Shown here in pieces: positions 23,208 through 34,996 of a stretch of 64,000 nucleotides of DNA. Position 1 is the first letter of the stretch, and each line of letters starts with the position of its first letter. Position numbers and translations under genes: made by a program. The notes beneath the pieces were generated by a model. The model worked only from the letters and a program-made list of their open reading frames with translations, had not been told where the DNA came from and did no database searches. Source of the DNA: Euonymus europaeus (lineage: Eukaryota; Streptophyta; Magnoliopsida; Celastrales; Celastraceae); the NCBI GenBank assembly GCA_963580455.1, contig OY756957.1, forward strand, positions 23,776,501-23,840,500. Reading direction: 5' to 3'.

Positions 23208-26054
23208 TCACAGACCATCTGCCACAAAATCATCCAAACCCGCTGTTTGCGTTGTGACTTCCAATGCAGACGTACCAGGATGCTTCTTCCTGAATATCCT
23301 CTTCTTCCTCGCACTTGGAGGGCGTCCTTTTCCTCGTCGATTCACCGGGTCATTGGAACTAGTGACTGGCAATGAAACAACACCCGGAGTAGAAGCCAGT
23401 GCATTTGCTGTCTCCTCAATCAAATGAGCGACTTGATTATATATTTCTTCGGAATCCGCCCCCAAATCTGCAAGCCTTGTAAACATATTACACAAACTCT
23501 CATAACGACGCTGCTCCGCTGAGAGACACCATCCGTCGTAATCAATTTTAACTCGCGAGTGGCCCCTCCGTACATCTTTCCTCCATCGAGCACACACGTA
23601 CTGTGTTGGTATCAAATCCACACCACTCCGCCTTAAAACTGTCAAGCAATGGCTGCACAAAATACCTCTGAACTGAAACTTCATGCAACTACAATCTACA
23701 GAGGAACTACGCTCCTCATATATCACCTCATATGTAATTTTCTTCCTACCCTTGTCACCATATGCAACTTCCTCCTCGATAAAAAATATTGCACTGTCAA
23801 ACGAAGTATTCTCTACTGACTGAACACCACAATACATCAACCCAGACAACTCTTTTTGAAACTCTTTGAATTTGGCCTCCGTATATAATCCAGCAATTTG
23901 TTTTTCCATTTCATACCAAGAAACACACTGAGGATGCTTGTGGAAGGAATTAAAGTCTGCTTGGCATTCTTTTTGCACCTTATCCCTGAGTGCATTGTTG
24001 TATTGCTCAACAAATTGTTTTTGAGTAGTTTTCGAGTTTACATACCCGTCAAAAAAAGCATTCATGCTTTCACTCCTTTGGGTAGTGGACATTCCCGCCC
24101 AAAAGAAGTTCTTCAAATAAACAGGAACCCACATATGCCTTTCCTCATACATAGTTGCCAACCAAGAACTTCCCTCCAAACCAAACTCATGTATCATATT
24201 GTCCCAAGCACTCTCAAACTGAGCTATGCTCTGAGAATCATAAACAGCATCCCCCAACGCGTAAGTTATCCGTTTGTACTCTTTGTACGAACCTAATTTC
24301 TCAGGCACCTTTTTCAAAATATGCCACAGGCACCATCTGTGTCTTGTGCCAGGAAAAACAATTTCAATGGCCTTCTTCATAGCTCTATCTTGGTCCGTGA
24401 TTATCCCGCTAGGAGGAATACCATGCATGCACGCAAGCCAAGTCTTGAACAACCATGTAAAAGTCTCAGTATCTTCGTTCGCAATCAAACCACAACCAAG
24501 AAGCACGGAATGACCATGATGATTCACACCCACAAATGGGGCAAAAGGCATGTCGTACTTGTTCGTCAGATATGTAGTGTCAAAGCTTACAACGTCGCCA
24601 AATTCCCGACAAGCTGCCCTACTACGCTGATCAGCCCAAAAAACACTCTTCAACCGCCCTTTATCATCCCAATCTATCATGGAGAAAAACTCTTCATTCT
24701 TCGACTGCATTTTAAAGAAGTAATTCTGGATATTGTTCGCATCACCCTCACCGAGTCTCATCCGCCTAACTCTGGTTATGAGGTTCCTGGTATCCTGTTG
24801 AATAAAAGGTAAATGTTCATGTCCACCAGCTCCAATCACCTACTCACACCATAAAAACACAAAAACTGTGTTATTTGTCCGTGACAATGAAATAAGGGAA
24901 ATGTGCAATATGTGTACTTTGTTATTCCACTGTCAAAAACAATGGAAAAATATATTCATTTATCAAAAAAGACAATGGAACACATATTCCATTGTTTAGT
25001 ACAATGGAATTGAATATTCCACTGTAAATATTACAATGGAATACAGTCAAAATGGAATAACATTTAAAGCGTCTAATGATATTCCATTGTATATTGACAA
25101 TGGAGTTATGTATTCCAATGCAGTATGACAGTGAAATCAATTATTAAACTGTAACATGACAATGGAAATCAATTATTCAACTGTAACATGACAATGGAAT
25201 TGACATATTCCACTGTAACAATTACAATGGGATACAGTCAAAATAGAATAACATTTAAACGTGTAATGATATTCCTTTGTATATTGACAATGGAATTAAG
25301 TATTCCAATGCAATATGACAATGGAATAAGTTACTCCACTGTAATATGACAATGGAATACGTTATTCCACTGTAATATGACAATGGAATATCATATTACA
25401 GTATAAAAAGCACAATGTAATAACATTATTCCATTGATTTATACAATGGCAAAACGAGCATGTCAAGTCATATGACAAACGTAAAATGCAGTAATTCCCA
25501 AAACAAAACTAAATCACCTGTGCATTGTGGCTCTTGCACGGCCTTATACCAGCCATATCATTGATCTCCAATTGTCGCTTGACGTGTGAGCTGATCTCTC
25601 GATTGCATAAGAAAAACCTTGAATGAGAGGGGCTCAATTCATGGTTATGTCTGTCCATAAAATTGGTAATCTCCCATTTGCCATCAGCACATAAACGAGC
25701 TCTCAGTCTAGCCTTGCAATCATTCTTCGTATGCGACCGAGATTTGATTGGTACCACAGCACGACTACAAAACTTGTCTGACTTTCCACAAGTGAACGTC
25801 ATGTGTGTACACACACCCAGCTCGTTCTTGTTCTTTGTCCTCCTCTTTACAGAGAAACCATTGCGCTCTCCATATTTCTTGTAAAAATCAAACAAATCCA
25901 TATCACTGTCGAACATCATCCCCTCCGTTGGTACATTCTCCTCGCCGCCATCAACACTCTCAAAAGAACTAGTCACAATATCAGCAACATCATTCCCGAC
26001 ATCAAAATCATCGCAGTCGTTACCCCCAATAAGGATATCCATAAAACCTGTCAT
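23208..26054 (-). CDS. FAR1/FHY3-type MULE transposase of MULE-1, 722 aa by conceptual splicing
   Basis: Two coding exons on the minus strand, 26054-25518 and 24839-23208. They join at CAG|GTGATT...TAG|GTGATT, so the frame reads SHNAQ-VIGAGG without a break. The start MTGFMDIL lies 5 bases after a TTTGTAG acceptor of a leader intron. Domains: FAR1-type DNA-binding region with FYKKYGERNGFSVKR (~55-150); MULE transposase domain with acidic residues in VSFDTTY (~D266), ITDQDRAM (~D328) and TQRSESMN (~E436), the expected DDE-like set; SWIM zinc finger CSCMKFQFRGILCSH (C-x-C-x9-C-x-H). A basic RRGKGRPPSARKKR tail may be a nuclear signal. FAR1/FHY3 regulators descend from such transposases, so a domesticated gene was considered, but the TIRs, duplication and neighbour make an element-encoded transposase far likelier. 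All key residues are present. Confidence 0.9.
24880..25450. repeat. MULE-1 motif block F (transposase intron)
   Basis: The densest block. Some two dozen copies of ACAATGGAAT, ATTCCATTGT and variants (TATTCCACTGTAA, GACAATGGAAT) fill the 678-bp transposase intron. A higher-order repeat of about 180 bp (ACAGTCAAAATGGAATAACA at about 25045 and about 25225) shows local amplification. Confidence 0.9.
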
Positions 26055-26489
26055 CTTATCTACAAAAAAAAACACAAAAAACCCCTATAGCATAACTCCA
26101 CTTCGCCTTCAAGAACAAAATCCAGATAATGCAACAAGCAAATATATAACGACTAAACAAAACAAATCAATGGAAAACCCACTATCTATACCATATAGAT
26201 CCACTGTTTATACCTGTACGCGATTTAAAACCCACGGAAGAGGTCCCCGGTCTGAGAGAGCTCCGATCTGTGCTTGAGAGAAAGATCACTTCGATCCGTA
26301 AGAGAACACCGCAATACGATCTCCGATCTGAAGCAATACACCCGCAAACAGCTACGAACTAGGAGATGAAGCTTCAGACTGGAACCTTGAGCACTGTAAT
26401 AGCGAGACTGACCACGGGAGTGGATAGAGAAACATGGTAAGAATTCGACAAACCCATCTCTTTACTGTGTAACTTTTAGCTGGTATTTA
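26055..26489 (-). promoter_or_regulatory. 5' leader and promoter region of the MULE-1 transposase
   Basis: Between the right TIR and the start codon lies GA/CT-rich leader sequence (for example GAGAGAGCTCCGATCTGTGC on the minus strand). A leader intron ends at the TTTTTTGTAG acceptor just before the ATG. No motif copies were seen, in contrast to the element's other noncoding parts. Confidence 0.4.
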
Positions 26490-26596
26490 GGAATTCAAAA
26501 AAAACCCAGTCAGCATCCTCATCAGCATGACACCTCACCGCCACATCAGCGTGGGATGCAATGGGATGCAAGAGGCTGGGATCTATATCATTTTCC
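26490..26596 (-). repeat. Right terminal inverted repeat region of MULE-1
   Basis: Imperfect inverted match to 17532-17640. Has paired GTGGGATGCAATGGGATGCA repeats and ends GGGATCTATATCATTTTCC before the duplicated TTCTTGGAC (26597-26605). Confidence 0.7.
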
Positions 26597-26605
26597 TTCT
26601 TGGAC

Positions 26606-26931
26606 TGTTTTATTTTAATTGAAAAAATAATTGGAAAATAAAATAGCAAGTACAAAAAATGAGTAATAACCCCAAACTAGTATGATTCAATTTAACATTT
26701 TAGTCATTTGAATTTGATTGTAATTTGAATTAGTTTAATCATTGGATAAACTGCATTGCTGAATAGTGAAATATCTTGCTACAGGGAATTCAAATAAAAA
26801 AATCAAAGGGGGAAATAATCTAACTTGTCAAGAATAGAGAAGAGTCTTTACTAATGTTATGAATTGATCAATATTAAATTGAACTCATTTTTTTTGAAGC
26901 TATATCGAATGAAAAGTCAATTATCGACTGA
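26606..26931. other. Short spacer between MULE-1 and the Copia element
   Basis: AT-rich, no feature recognised. It ends with the ACTGA target duplication of the Copia element (26927-26931). Confidence 0.6.
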
Positions 26932-27127
26932 TGTGAGATTATGAAAAGATTTCAATGATTGTTTCATTCATCACTGTCATATTTATAGGTTACATCTAGG
27001 GGTTTTTTTCGCTTGTTCATGATAAGAGTACAACCAAGAGATAACATACTCCTAACAACTAGAGTTTTTTGTAAACAAAAGCTATTAACAAATGATTAGA
27101 TATTATGAAATGGTAACTACTCTAACA
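26932..27127 (-). repeat. 3' LTR of the Copia element
   Basis: On the minus strand it starts TGTTAGAGTAG and ends ATCTCACA. The polypurine tract lies just upstream in the element's sense. Confidence 0.9.
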
Positions 27128-27249
27128 TCCCCCGCAAGCTCAACGAAGGACATCCCGAAGTTGAAGCTTAGACCAAAAATGTTGAAAAGGCGGACTTGGA
27201 AGTGATTTTATAAAACATCTACAACTTGGAAAGCTCTTGTAACATGAAG

Positions 27250-29776
27250 TTACCGAATGGTACCATTATGAACAAGATCATGAACAAAGTGAACATCAAT
27301 GTGTTTGGTACGGCTGTGAAAAACAACATTCTTTGTGATTTGAATTGCACTAACATTATCACATAAAATTACGGGTGGTGAAGACAGCTTGATATGCAAG
27401 ATTTTGAAGAGATGAAGGAACCATAGAAGTTTAGCTGTGGTTGTAGCAAGAGTGTGATATTCAGATTCCAAACTGGAATGGGAAATAGTCAGTTGCTTCT
27501 TTGCACCCTAAGAGAACATATTTGGACCTAGAAAAATGGCATAGCCAGTGGTGGATCATGGACTATCAAGACAAACAGCCTAGTCTGCGTCCAAAAAAGC
27601 CCATAGGGAGAGGGATGATAGCTTGTGAAATATCAACCCAAATTGTAAAGTGCCTTTAACATAACGAAAAATTTGTTTAACTGCCTCAAGATGTGCCTCG
27701 GTTGAACATTCCATGATTAAATACTGTAAGAATCTCACCATTTGCTTATACACAGATGGATAATTTAGCAAGTGATAACCATGAGCAGATAATTGGAGTT
27801 CAGATGCAAGAGGACTCTTGACACTCTTAACATGTTGGAGGCCAAAACGGTCAGGAAGTTGGAGTGCATACCGGGACTGAGAGAGACTCAGAGATGTAGT
27901 GAATCAGGAAACTTACATTCCAAGAAAATAATGTAGTTTGCCCAAGTCTTTCATAGCAAACTTAGTAGATAAATTTTCTATGAATGTATGAATAAGAGTA
28001 GGATCACTCCAAGTAACAATGAGGTCATCCACATAAATGAGAATAAGAATAATATGAGAGCCAATAGTTCGAATGAATAAGGAGGGATCATACGGACAAC
28101 CATGGAACCCCAATGCTTGTATGCAAATTGTGAATTTGTGGTACAAAGCATGTGGTGCCTATTTGAGTCCGTATAATGTCTTTCATAAATTAAAAACATA
28201 TAATGGTCTCTTCGGATTAACCAAACCAGTAGGTTACTGGATATAGATTGTTTCATATAAGTCGCTATAGAGAAAGGCATTGGATGCATCAAGTTGATGC
28301 AATGGCCAATCAAAGCATAATGCAAGGCATAATATGAGGCAAATGGTCTCTAGTTTAAGCACCGGGATAAAAGTTTTGCAATAATCAAAACTCGATTGCT
28401 AAGTATAGCCTTTTGCGACAAGACATGCCTTGTAGCATCAATGGTTCCATTAGAAGCAAGTTTGAGGCGATATACCAATTTGCAACCAATGACATTCATC
28501 GAGGAATTATATGGTACCAAGGTCCAGGTCCCATTTTTAATCTAGGCCCGATATTCATGATCCATTGCCGAGACCCATTGAGTATTTGAAACTGCTCGAT
28601 TATAAGTAGATGGTTCAGAAGGAACGAAATAGGTTGCAGCAACCAGAGTAGTTGGAATTGGATAAAGTGAAGTGGTAAGAACTCACAACTTTCGCATGCC
28701 ATCTTTAGTGCAAGTACATTGGATGACAGTTAGAGGAAAGCAAGGGGGCAGGTAGACCATCTAGATATGGCACTGCAAAGGACACAGTAGTAGGTGGCGG
28801 CATGACACTGGGTGCTAGAGCAATAAGATCGTTTAGGATAGTAGAGTTACCAGAAACCATATCTGAACTTGCAGAAGAGTCCAATAATTCTGTAGGAAAT
28901 TTTTTGAGCTAAAAATCGGGTCTAGATTGAGAAGAGACAGTGGGTGTGTTAAAGAAAGTGTGCTCATGAAAAGATACATGAAGAGTATAAGAGGATCAAG
29001 GCACTAATAGCCCTTATGATGAGCACAATATCCAAGAAAATGAATGATTTTATAATCAAACTTGCCATGACCAAATAGTGCCATACATGTAAAACATATG
29101 CACCCAAAAACCTTAAGATGATTATAGGTAGATGGTGCATCAAAGAGAAGAGAATATGAAGTTGATCCATGAATAGACTTTGAAGGTAGCCTATTGATTA
29201 AATGCAAAAGCATTGAAGAAAACATATTGCCAAAAATCCTTTGAAAGTCGAGTGTGAGCCAATAAAGTGAGACTAGTCTCAACAATAACGCGATGTTTGC
29301 GTTCAATGAGGCCATTTTGTTTGGGTGTGCCAGGGTAGGACATTTCGTGGCATATTCCTTTTGTAGAAAAATATGTTTGAAGAGAAGAACTCATGTATTC
29401 ACCCCCACTATCAGTTTGTATAATCTTAACATCAGCTTGATATTGTTGTCAAATAAAGTTGATGATAGAAATAAATAAGGTAGCCACTTCCGATTTATGT
29501 AGCATAGGAAAGAACCATGTAAATCAAAATACTCATCAACAGTAATTAAGTAGAATCAATATCCATCCATTGAGATAACGAAGGAAGGTCCCCAAACATC
29601 GCTGTGCAAAGTGTGAAATTTGATCCGAGAATAATTACATCAACGTTCAAAAGGCAGTTTTGAAGACTTGCCCAATTTACAACTTGCACAATGTATTTAT
29701 TGAAAGAGACAGGTAAATGCAATGACAAAGCAAGAGAGTCCAAAAATTGAGAGGAGGGAAGACCAAGTCTGGCATG
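27250..29776 (-). pseudogene. Copia pol: integrase, reverse transcriptase, RNase H (broken)
   Basis: Minus-strand fragments in several frames: PGTPKQNGLIERKHRVIVET (integrase end), LILIYVDDLIVTWSDPTL with the YVDD catalytic box followed by KDLGKLHYFLGM (RT), and SPPVILCDNVSAIQITKN with HIDVHFVHD (RNase H). Stops and frameshifts separate them, so no functional product is expected. The upstream part of the same coding region continues beyond the hAT insertion at 33453. Confidence 0.9.
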
Positions 29777-29784
29777 CCATAAAT
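29777..29784. other. Left 8-bp target duplication of the hAT element
   Basis: CCATAAAT, repeated at 33445-33452. Eight bases is the hAT signature. Confidence 0.9.
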
Positions 29785-32700
29785 TAGAGCTGTTATAGTA
29801 ACGGTAACCTATCCAATGATTGGTTACGTTATCGTACCAAAAATGGCGGTAATGGAAAATAGGTACCGTTAGCGTTATCAACAATTTCAGTATATCGTCA
29901 GTCGGTATACTGATTTTTTGATAACGGTGAACTGGTAATCGGTAAATTTGTTAATCCTAAAAAATAAGAATTTTCAATTTCTCTAAATCAAATCAAAGTC
30001 TCAAACAATAGTGTAATAAACAATAATCAGACAAATTTCTAAATCAACTAAAATAATAAAACATGTAACAATTAAGTAATTAACAAACAACCAAATCAAG
30101 GTGTAATAACCAACAAAGTGATAAATCAGTTCCAAACAGTCAAGTCCAAATCCAAAGTCTCCAAACAGAAGTACATAATTAAACTTCAAATTTTAAATTA
30201 TAAATATTTTAAGAAACTAGTGAACAATATTCTAATTAATAATCTCTTGGTTTTTTTCTTCAATCAAGTGGTGGACGTTAAGCTGAAGATGGTAGTTGAA
30301 AAGATAGAGATTGTGCATTCACGATACCTATCCAAAATACGTAACAAATATTAGTATCAAAGAATGCAACAAATTTGACATATATGTGTCAATGCAATTG
30401 ACAAAACTTAAAAAGTTAAAGCATAAGAATTTCTTACTTGTTCCAAATTCTTCAACATCTTTATACAAACTAAGTTATTCATCCGTTGGCTCCTTATAGA
30501 AATCGAATTCATTCCCTCTAAGCCAATCATTAGTACACACTAATGCCTCAAGCGTCCTCGGAGTCATTGAAGCTCTAAAAGGATCCACAATCCTCCTACC
30601 CAAGCTAAAAGCATTTTCACTAGCCACATCTGAACTTGGAATGGAGAATATATTTTTGGCAAGCTTTGAAATAATAGGATACCACGATTGATTCATTTTC
30701 CACCATGGCAAGATATCAAAAGAATTACCATCAAGCTTTTCACAAGGATTTGAAATGTACTTATCCATTTCATTTGAAATCTCTGTAACTTCCAACCACT
30801 CCCTTTTTCTCTTGAGTCTCAACTCAACATGATAAAGTCCACTTGATTGGAAAGTTTGACATTATTCACTCGATTGGAGGTTCTCCTGGTGATGAAAGAT
30901 TGATTGCTATCCCCTTTATATAAATCACATAGAGTCACAAACATTTCTTGATTTTAGCAACAATTTTTTTGATTGTTTCGGCATCCTTTTCAATGTCTTC
31001 AAATGAGATTTGTGTCAATTCAAGTTTATGTCTAGGTTTTAGTACATGGGCTACATATACCATCTTGTTTACAGAGTCGAAATTCCCCCAATATTTGTTC
31101 AATTTCAGTTTCATGGATTTTTCCACACTTTACAACACCGGATCACTATGATCATCAATTTTTATATCAATATCAATCATCAAGTCCGGCACTATCACAA
31201 AGATTTAGTGAGATGTGCTTGACTTAGATGCACTAAGTGACCATGTAGCATGATAAAACTTACTTAAAAAAATGCACAAAGGCATTTGCCTTCTCCCAAT
31301 CGCGCTCACATGGTGGCCACACCCTCATAAATTCATCTTTATCTTTCTCATTGAAATAACTCACAAAAAGAGCATTTTCTTCCGCTATTCTAGCAAACAC
31401 CTTTTTGAACTTTTTGGCACCTTCTAGCATTTTGTAAGTTGAATTCCACCTAGCCAAAACATCCATTGGTATGTTTGACATCTGATCCTTTTTTAACATA
31501 ATGGCATATTCTCTAAATTTATGTAACCTTGCAGGAGATGAATGAATATACTTTACACAATTCGTTATGCCTTCAATTGAGCTAGAAATCTCCTTCAAGC
31601 CATCCTTGACAATGAAATTAAGAATGTGACATGCACACCTCATATGCAAGCTCTCCCCTTTGAGAATGTGACATGCACACCTCATATGTAATGCTAAATA
31701 CTTTTTCAATCCCCCAACTTCTCAAACACATCTCCAAACACCTTCATATGCCATTACCCTTATGGCTAGTGATCTTTGTGAAGCTGATTATTCTTTTATG
31801 CAAATTTCATTCACTATCCATAAAATGAGCAATTACGACCATGTAATTTATGTTTTGAATGGAAGTCCAAGTGTCGATTATGATACTCACTCTTTGGTCT
31901 CTTAGCATACTCATTATTTTACCCTTCTCCAACGTGTACAATTCCCATACTAATTCGGCAATCTTTTGCCCAGTTGGCATTACAAACCCAGGTAGAACTC
32001 CTTTAACATTGCCCAAAACCCTACTCCATCAACAACCCAAAAAGGCATTTAATCTCGGATGATAAATTTAACCAACATCTTGTCACCTTTCTTTTGGCCA
32101 AATATATGTGGGACTAATGCGCCTCCCAAACTATTTTGTGTAAGAGTGCTTTGACCTTTCTCAACAATATTTCATCCATAAGCTATACATTTCATACATC
32201 GCTTTGATAGATGATTGGCAAGCACTATTGTCCCATCTACATCTACTCTTATAGCCTTAGTCGCAAATTTCCACACCCATGAAGACTTCTTACCCTTTTT
32301 AGAAGGTGCTGCAGATTGTACATCTATTTGGATAGTAGGTTGAGGTTGCTCAACTTGAGAAGATGAATTCATGTTATTAGAGTGGGCAGATTCTATACAA
32401 CCTACAATACAAAAATTCATGGCAGAAGATGCAAAAATAAATCAAAGATTACATAGTAATAGCCTAAAGACATTGAAATCTTGATATCAAAGATTAACTC
32501 ATGCTTTCGTTGACTAGAGCACAATGACCTGTAGCTTTAAAGTTTAAATAATGAAACATAGAACTAGCAACTAGCAAGTCACTCACCCATTCATGTGTAA
32601 TGTGTTGTCACTAGGATAGCATAAGTATAATAAAAAATAAAGCCACGCTTCCCTTTGGCCCTTCAATTCACATGCTATTCAATGGTTCAATCCCATCAAA

Positions 32701-33444
32701 AAGTAAAATAATCAAGAAATATGAATGTAGAATCAAAATAAAGCCAGGCTTCCTTTCCAATCGGCAATTTCAACCATTCGATTCCATCAAAAAGTTAAAC
32801 AATCCAAAAATATGAATATTGATGTTATCACAAAAGGGATTTCGGAAGGAAAAGAGATCAAAACCTGGTGTTGTCACAAGGTCAATGGAGAACAATCGAA
32901 ACCTGGTGTTGAAGACAAGGTCGATGTCGATGTTGCGTAACTCGCTTTGAATCAAATTGTTGAAACTTGAAGTCATCAATGATTCTCTTTGATTCGTCGA
33001 AAGTCGAAACTAAGCCACTTGACTAATTCACATTCAAGCTTTAGTACATAAATTCTTTCTTTCCCTCATAGATAGACTCCGACTCTCCGTTATAGCTTTG
33101 GTAATGAGTGCTTGCTATTAGCGCCGTCTAAAGAGTGGAGACTGAAAGGAGAGTAACAAATTAAAAATCCTAAATTATTAATGGCCCAGATCAATTAAAA
33201 AATATATCGAATGGTTAATATTAAACACAACTAAAAATAAATATAAAAAATTATATTAATACTATCAGTAATGGTAAATACCGATTGGTTGAAAGCTTGA
33301 AACCTTTACCATTACCAAATTTGTTGGTAAAATTATCATACCGTTGTCATTGGTGACGGTATACCATTTTTTCTCAAAAAATGGTATACCAAACTATCGG
33401 TAATGGTATGGTAACAGTATTTTACTGTTACCATAACAGCCCTA
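29785..33444. mobile_element. hAT transposon nested in the Copia element
   Basis: A 3.66-kb element with terminal inverted repeats TAGAGCTGTTATAGTAAC and TAGGGCTGTTATGGTAAC (right end reverse-complemented), flanked by CCATAAAT on both sides. It splits the Copia pre-integrase region. Subterminal GGTAACGGTA/TACCGTTA-type repeats are abundant at both ends (29805-29950, 33260-33430), as is usual for hAT elements. Confidence 0.92.
30475..32420 (-). pseudogene. hAT transposase (degenerate)
   Basis: Minus-strand pieces in order: BED-type region SSWVWKFATKAI ending CMKCIAYG; QRVSIIIDTWTSIQNINYMV; MRCACHILNFIVKDGL and VLARWNSTYKMLEGAKKF; then the C-terminal dimerisation domain YPIISKLAKNIFSIPSSDVA followed by SENAFSLGRRIVDPFR. 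Several in-frame stops between 32172 and 32016 and frame changes elsewhere inactivate it. A local duplication makes HMRCACHIL appear twice (about 31620-31690). Confidence 0.88.
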
Positions 33445-33452
33445 CCATAAAT

Positions 33453-34767
33453 CACCATCCACTTTATTATGCATCAAAGTGACATTGAAAATAGCTAGGT
33501 TTTTGAAAAGTTGATACAAGCCCTCATGATTATGCCTTGTTAACAATGTCCTCCCGTCCTGTAATGCCTTAACAACAAAGTTCCAATGGTAAAATATAAA
33601 GTAACAACCATTATCACGAGTCAATTGAGAAACACAGAGAATTTTCTTACAAACAGAGGGCATAATAAAAACATTCTCAAGGCGTAGAGAAGGTGATAAA
33701 GGAACATAAGCAGTAAGTGAAATATATAACCCCTAGCCATTTCCAACTAAAACTTTAGCAGAACCAGAGTATGGAAGAATAACTTCGAAACCAGTAAAAT
33801 CTAGAGCAACATGATTGTTGGCACCGGTGTCTGGATACCAAGCAGTATCATCATGGTCACCAAAATTGAAAGCCGCAAAAGCTTGAGGTGGTTCAACAGA
33901 GGCAGGAGCTTCACAAGCATTTTCTTTGTGATTGGGGTAACCACATTTATAACAGTATACGCTGAAAGCATCACCAGTAACTGGAGCTACCCAAGAGCGA
34001 GAAAGTCCCCACACACGACCTCCAAAACGGCCAAGAGAAAAACTAAAAGTGGTGCGACCAAAATTGCGAGAACCACGTCCGCGAGTAGAGGTAGAGGATG
34101 AGCGGTTGTCCCGCACTTTAGGAGTAAACAAAGCAACATAATTTAAAGTGGTAGTTTGATTACCAAGAAGGAGGTGCTCGTAATCCAAGAGAATACCAGT
34201 AACAATATCAATCAAAGGGAGTAGGGGCCAAATGAATGGCATTAATCATACTCAGCAAGAAGGCCTTTTTAATAAGATAAAGATGAAGTCATTATCCTTA
34301 ATTTGTCTTGCGCCATAGAAAGCATGTCGTCAATCGAACGAGCCTTATTGACGAATTCAGCAATAGAAGACGCCCCTTTGGAAAGAGAATGTAAGTCATA
34401 CTTGAAACTTTGGATACGAACCCGGGTAACAGTACCATAAAGAGTGGAAAAGTGGTCCAAATCTCTTGGGAAGAAGCACAACTTGAGAGAGAACCTCAGT
34501 CGATAAAGATGAGGCAAGCCATGCAAAACCCATTTGATCCAAACAAACCCACACAATAACAGGTGCATCAGTAGCAACACTGTTTAGGGAAAGACCCATC
34601 AACAAAACCAAGAAGGCCATGACAGCAAAGGATAGATAGTACTTGCATTTCCTAAAGAAGGAAATTAGTGGAAAGAATTTTGAAGGAGATTTCTTAGGTA
34701 ATAGATTTAACCACAAGAAGAGTAGCCTGGGTAGGAGCAGCAATGGTGGTAGAAGAAGAGAGATCAA
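33453..34767 (-). pseudogene. Copia gag and protease (broken)
   Basis: Minus-strand fragments: gag region with SFKYDLHSLSKGASSIAEFV, zinc knuckle CYKCGYPNHKENAC (C-x2-C-x4-H-x4-C), protease active site WYPDTGANNHV, and the GAG-pre-integrase start KILCVSQLTRDNGC, cut by the hAT insertion and resuming at about 29776 with LWHARLGLPSSQ. Frameshifts and stops are present. Confidence 0.88.
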
Positions 34768-34795
34768 TGGTCATGGAAACAAAGGAAGGATACCA

Positions 34796-34991
34796 TGTGA
34801 GATTATGAAAAGGTTTCGATGATTGCTTCATTCATCATTGCATATTTATAAGTTACATCTAGGGGTTGTTTTATATCCTTATTCATGATAAGAGTACAAC
34901 CAAGAGATAACATACTCCTCACAACCAGAGTTTGTTGTAAACATAAGCTATTAACAAATGATTAGCTATTATCAAATGGACTACTCTAACA
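34796..34991 (-). repeat. 5' LTR of the Copia element
   Basis: Pairs with 26932-27127. The primer-binding TGGTATC lies immediately inside on the minus strand. Confidence 0.9.
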
Positions 34992-34996
34992 ACTGA

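Larger units (their letters stand above)
17532..26596. mobile_element. MULE-1: Mutator-like element with transposase and Ulp1-like gene
   Basis: A 9.07-kb element flanked by an identical 9-bp duplication. Terminal regions are related inverted repeats: left CATGGCAATTATGTGGCATG, then GATGACTGAGATTTTTTGAA; right, reverse-complemented, GATGTGGCGGTGAGGTGTCA, then GATGCTGACTGGGTTTTTTT. Both genes, convergent, read without interruption: a 952-aa Ulp1-like protein (+) and a 722-aa FAR1-type transposase (-). All six noncoding compartments are packed with ATTCCATTGT/ACAATGGAAT motifs. The outermost ~20 bases of the two ends do not align well (CAGTCCC... against GGAAAATGATATAG...), so the exact left terminus deserves checking. 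Elements coupling a MULE transposase with a Ulp1-like gene are known from other plants (for example melon CUMULE and the Arabidopsis KAONASHI group). The coding integrity suggests a young, possibly autonomous copy. Confidence 0.85.
26932..34991 (-). mobile_element. Full-length Copia retrotransposon, interrupted by a hAT element
   Basis: The two 196-bp LTRs (26932-27127 and 34796-34991) begin TGTGAGATTATGAAAAG and end CTACTCTAACA as read on the plus strand. ACTGA flanks both sides (26927-26931, 34992-34996). On the minus strand the 5' LTR is followed by TGGTATC, the start of the usual initiator-Met primer-binding site, and the 3' LTR is preceded by a TTGCGGGGGA polypurine tract. The LTRs differ at roughly 15-20 positions, so the insertion is not recent. 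Domain order on the minus strand is gag, protease, integrase, RT, RNase H. Confidence 0.92.

Noticed and set aside
23898..24812. Several plus-strand frames of 75-163 codons
   Set aside because: Antisense shadows of the MULE-1 transposase exon.
18034..25450. CRISPR-like array interpretation of the ATTCCATTGT repeats
   Set aside because: Eukaryotic sequence, the repeats are only ~10 bp, irregularly spaced, in both orientations and confined to introns and spacers.
23208..26054. Domesticated FAR1/FHY3 regulator as alternative to a transposase
   Set aside because: The gene lies inside an element with related inverted ends, perfect 9-bp duplications and the element-specific motif in its intron.
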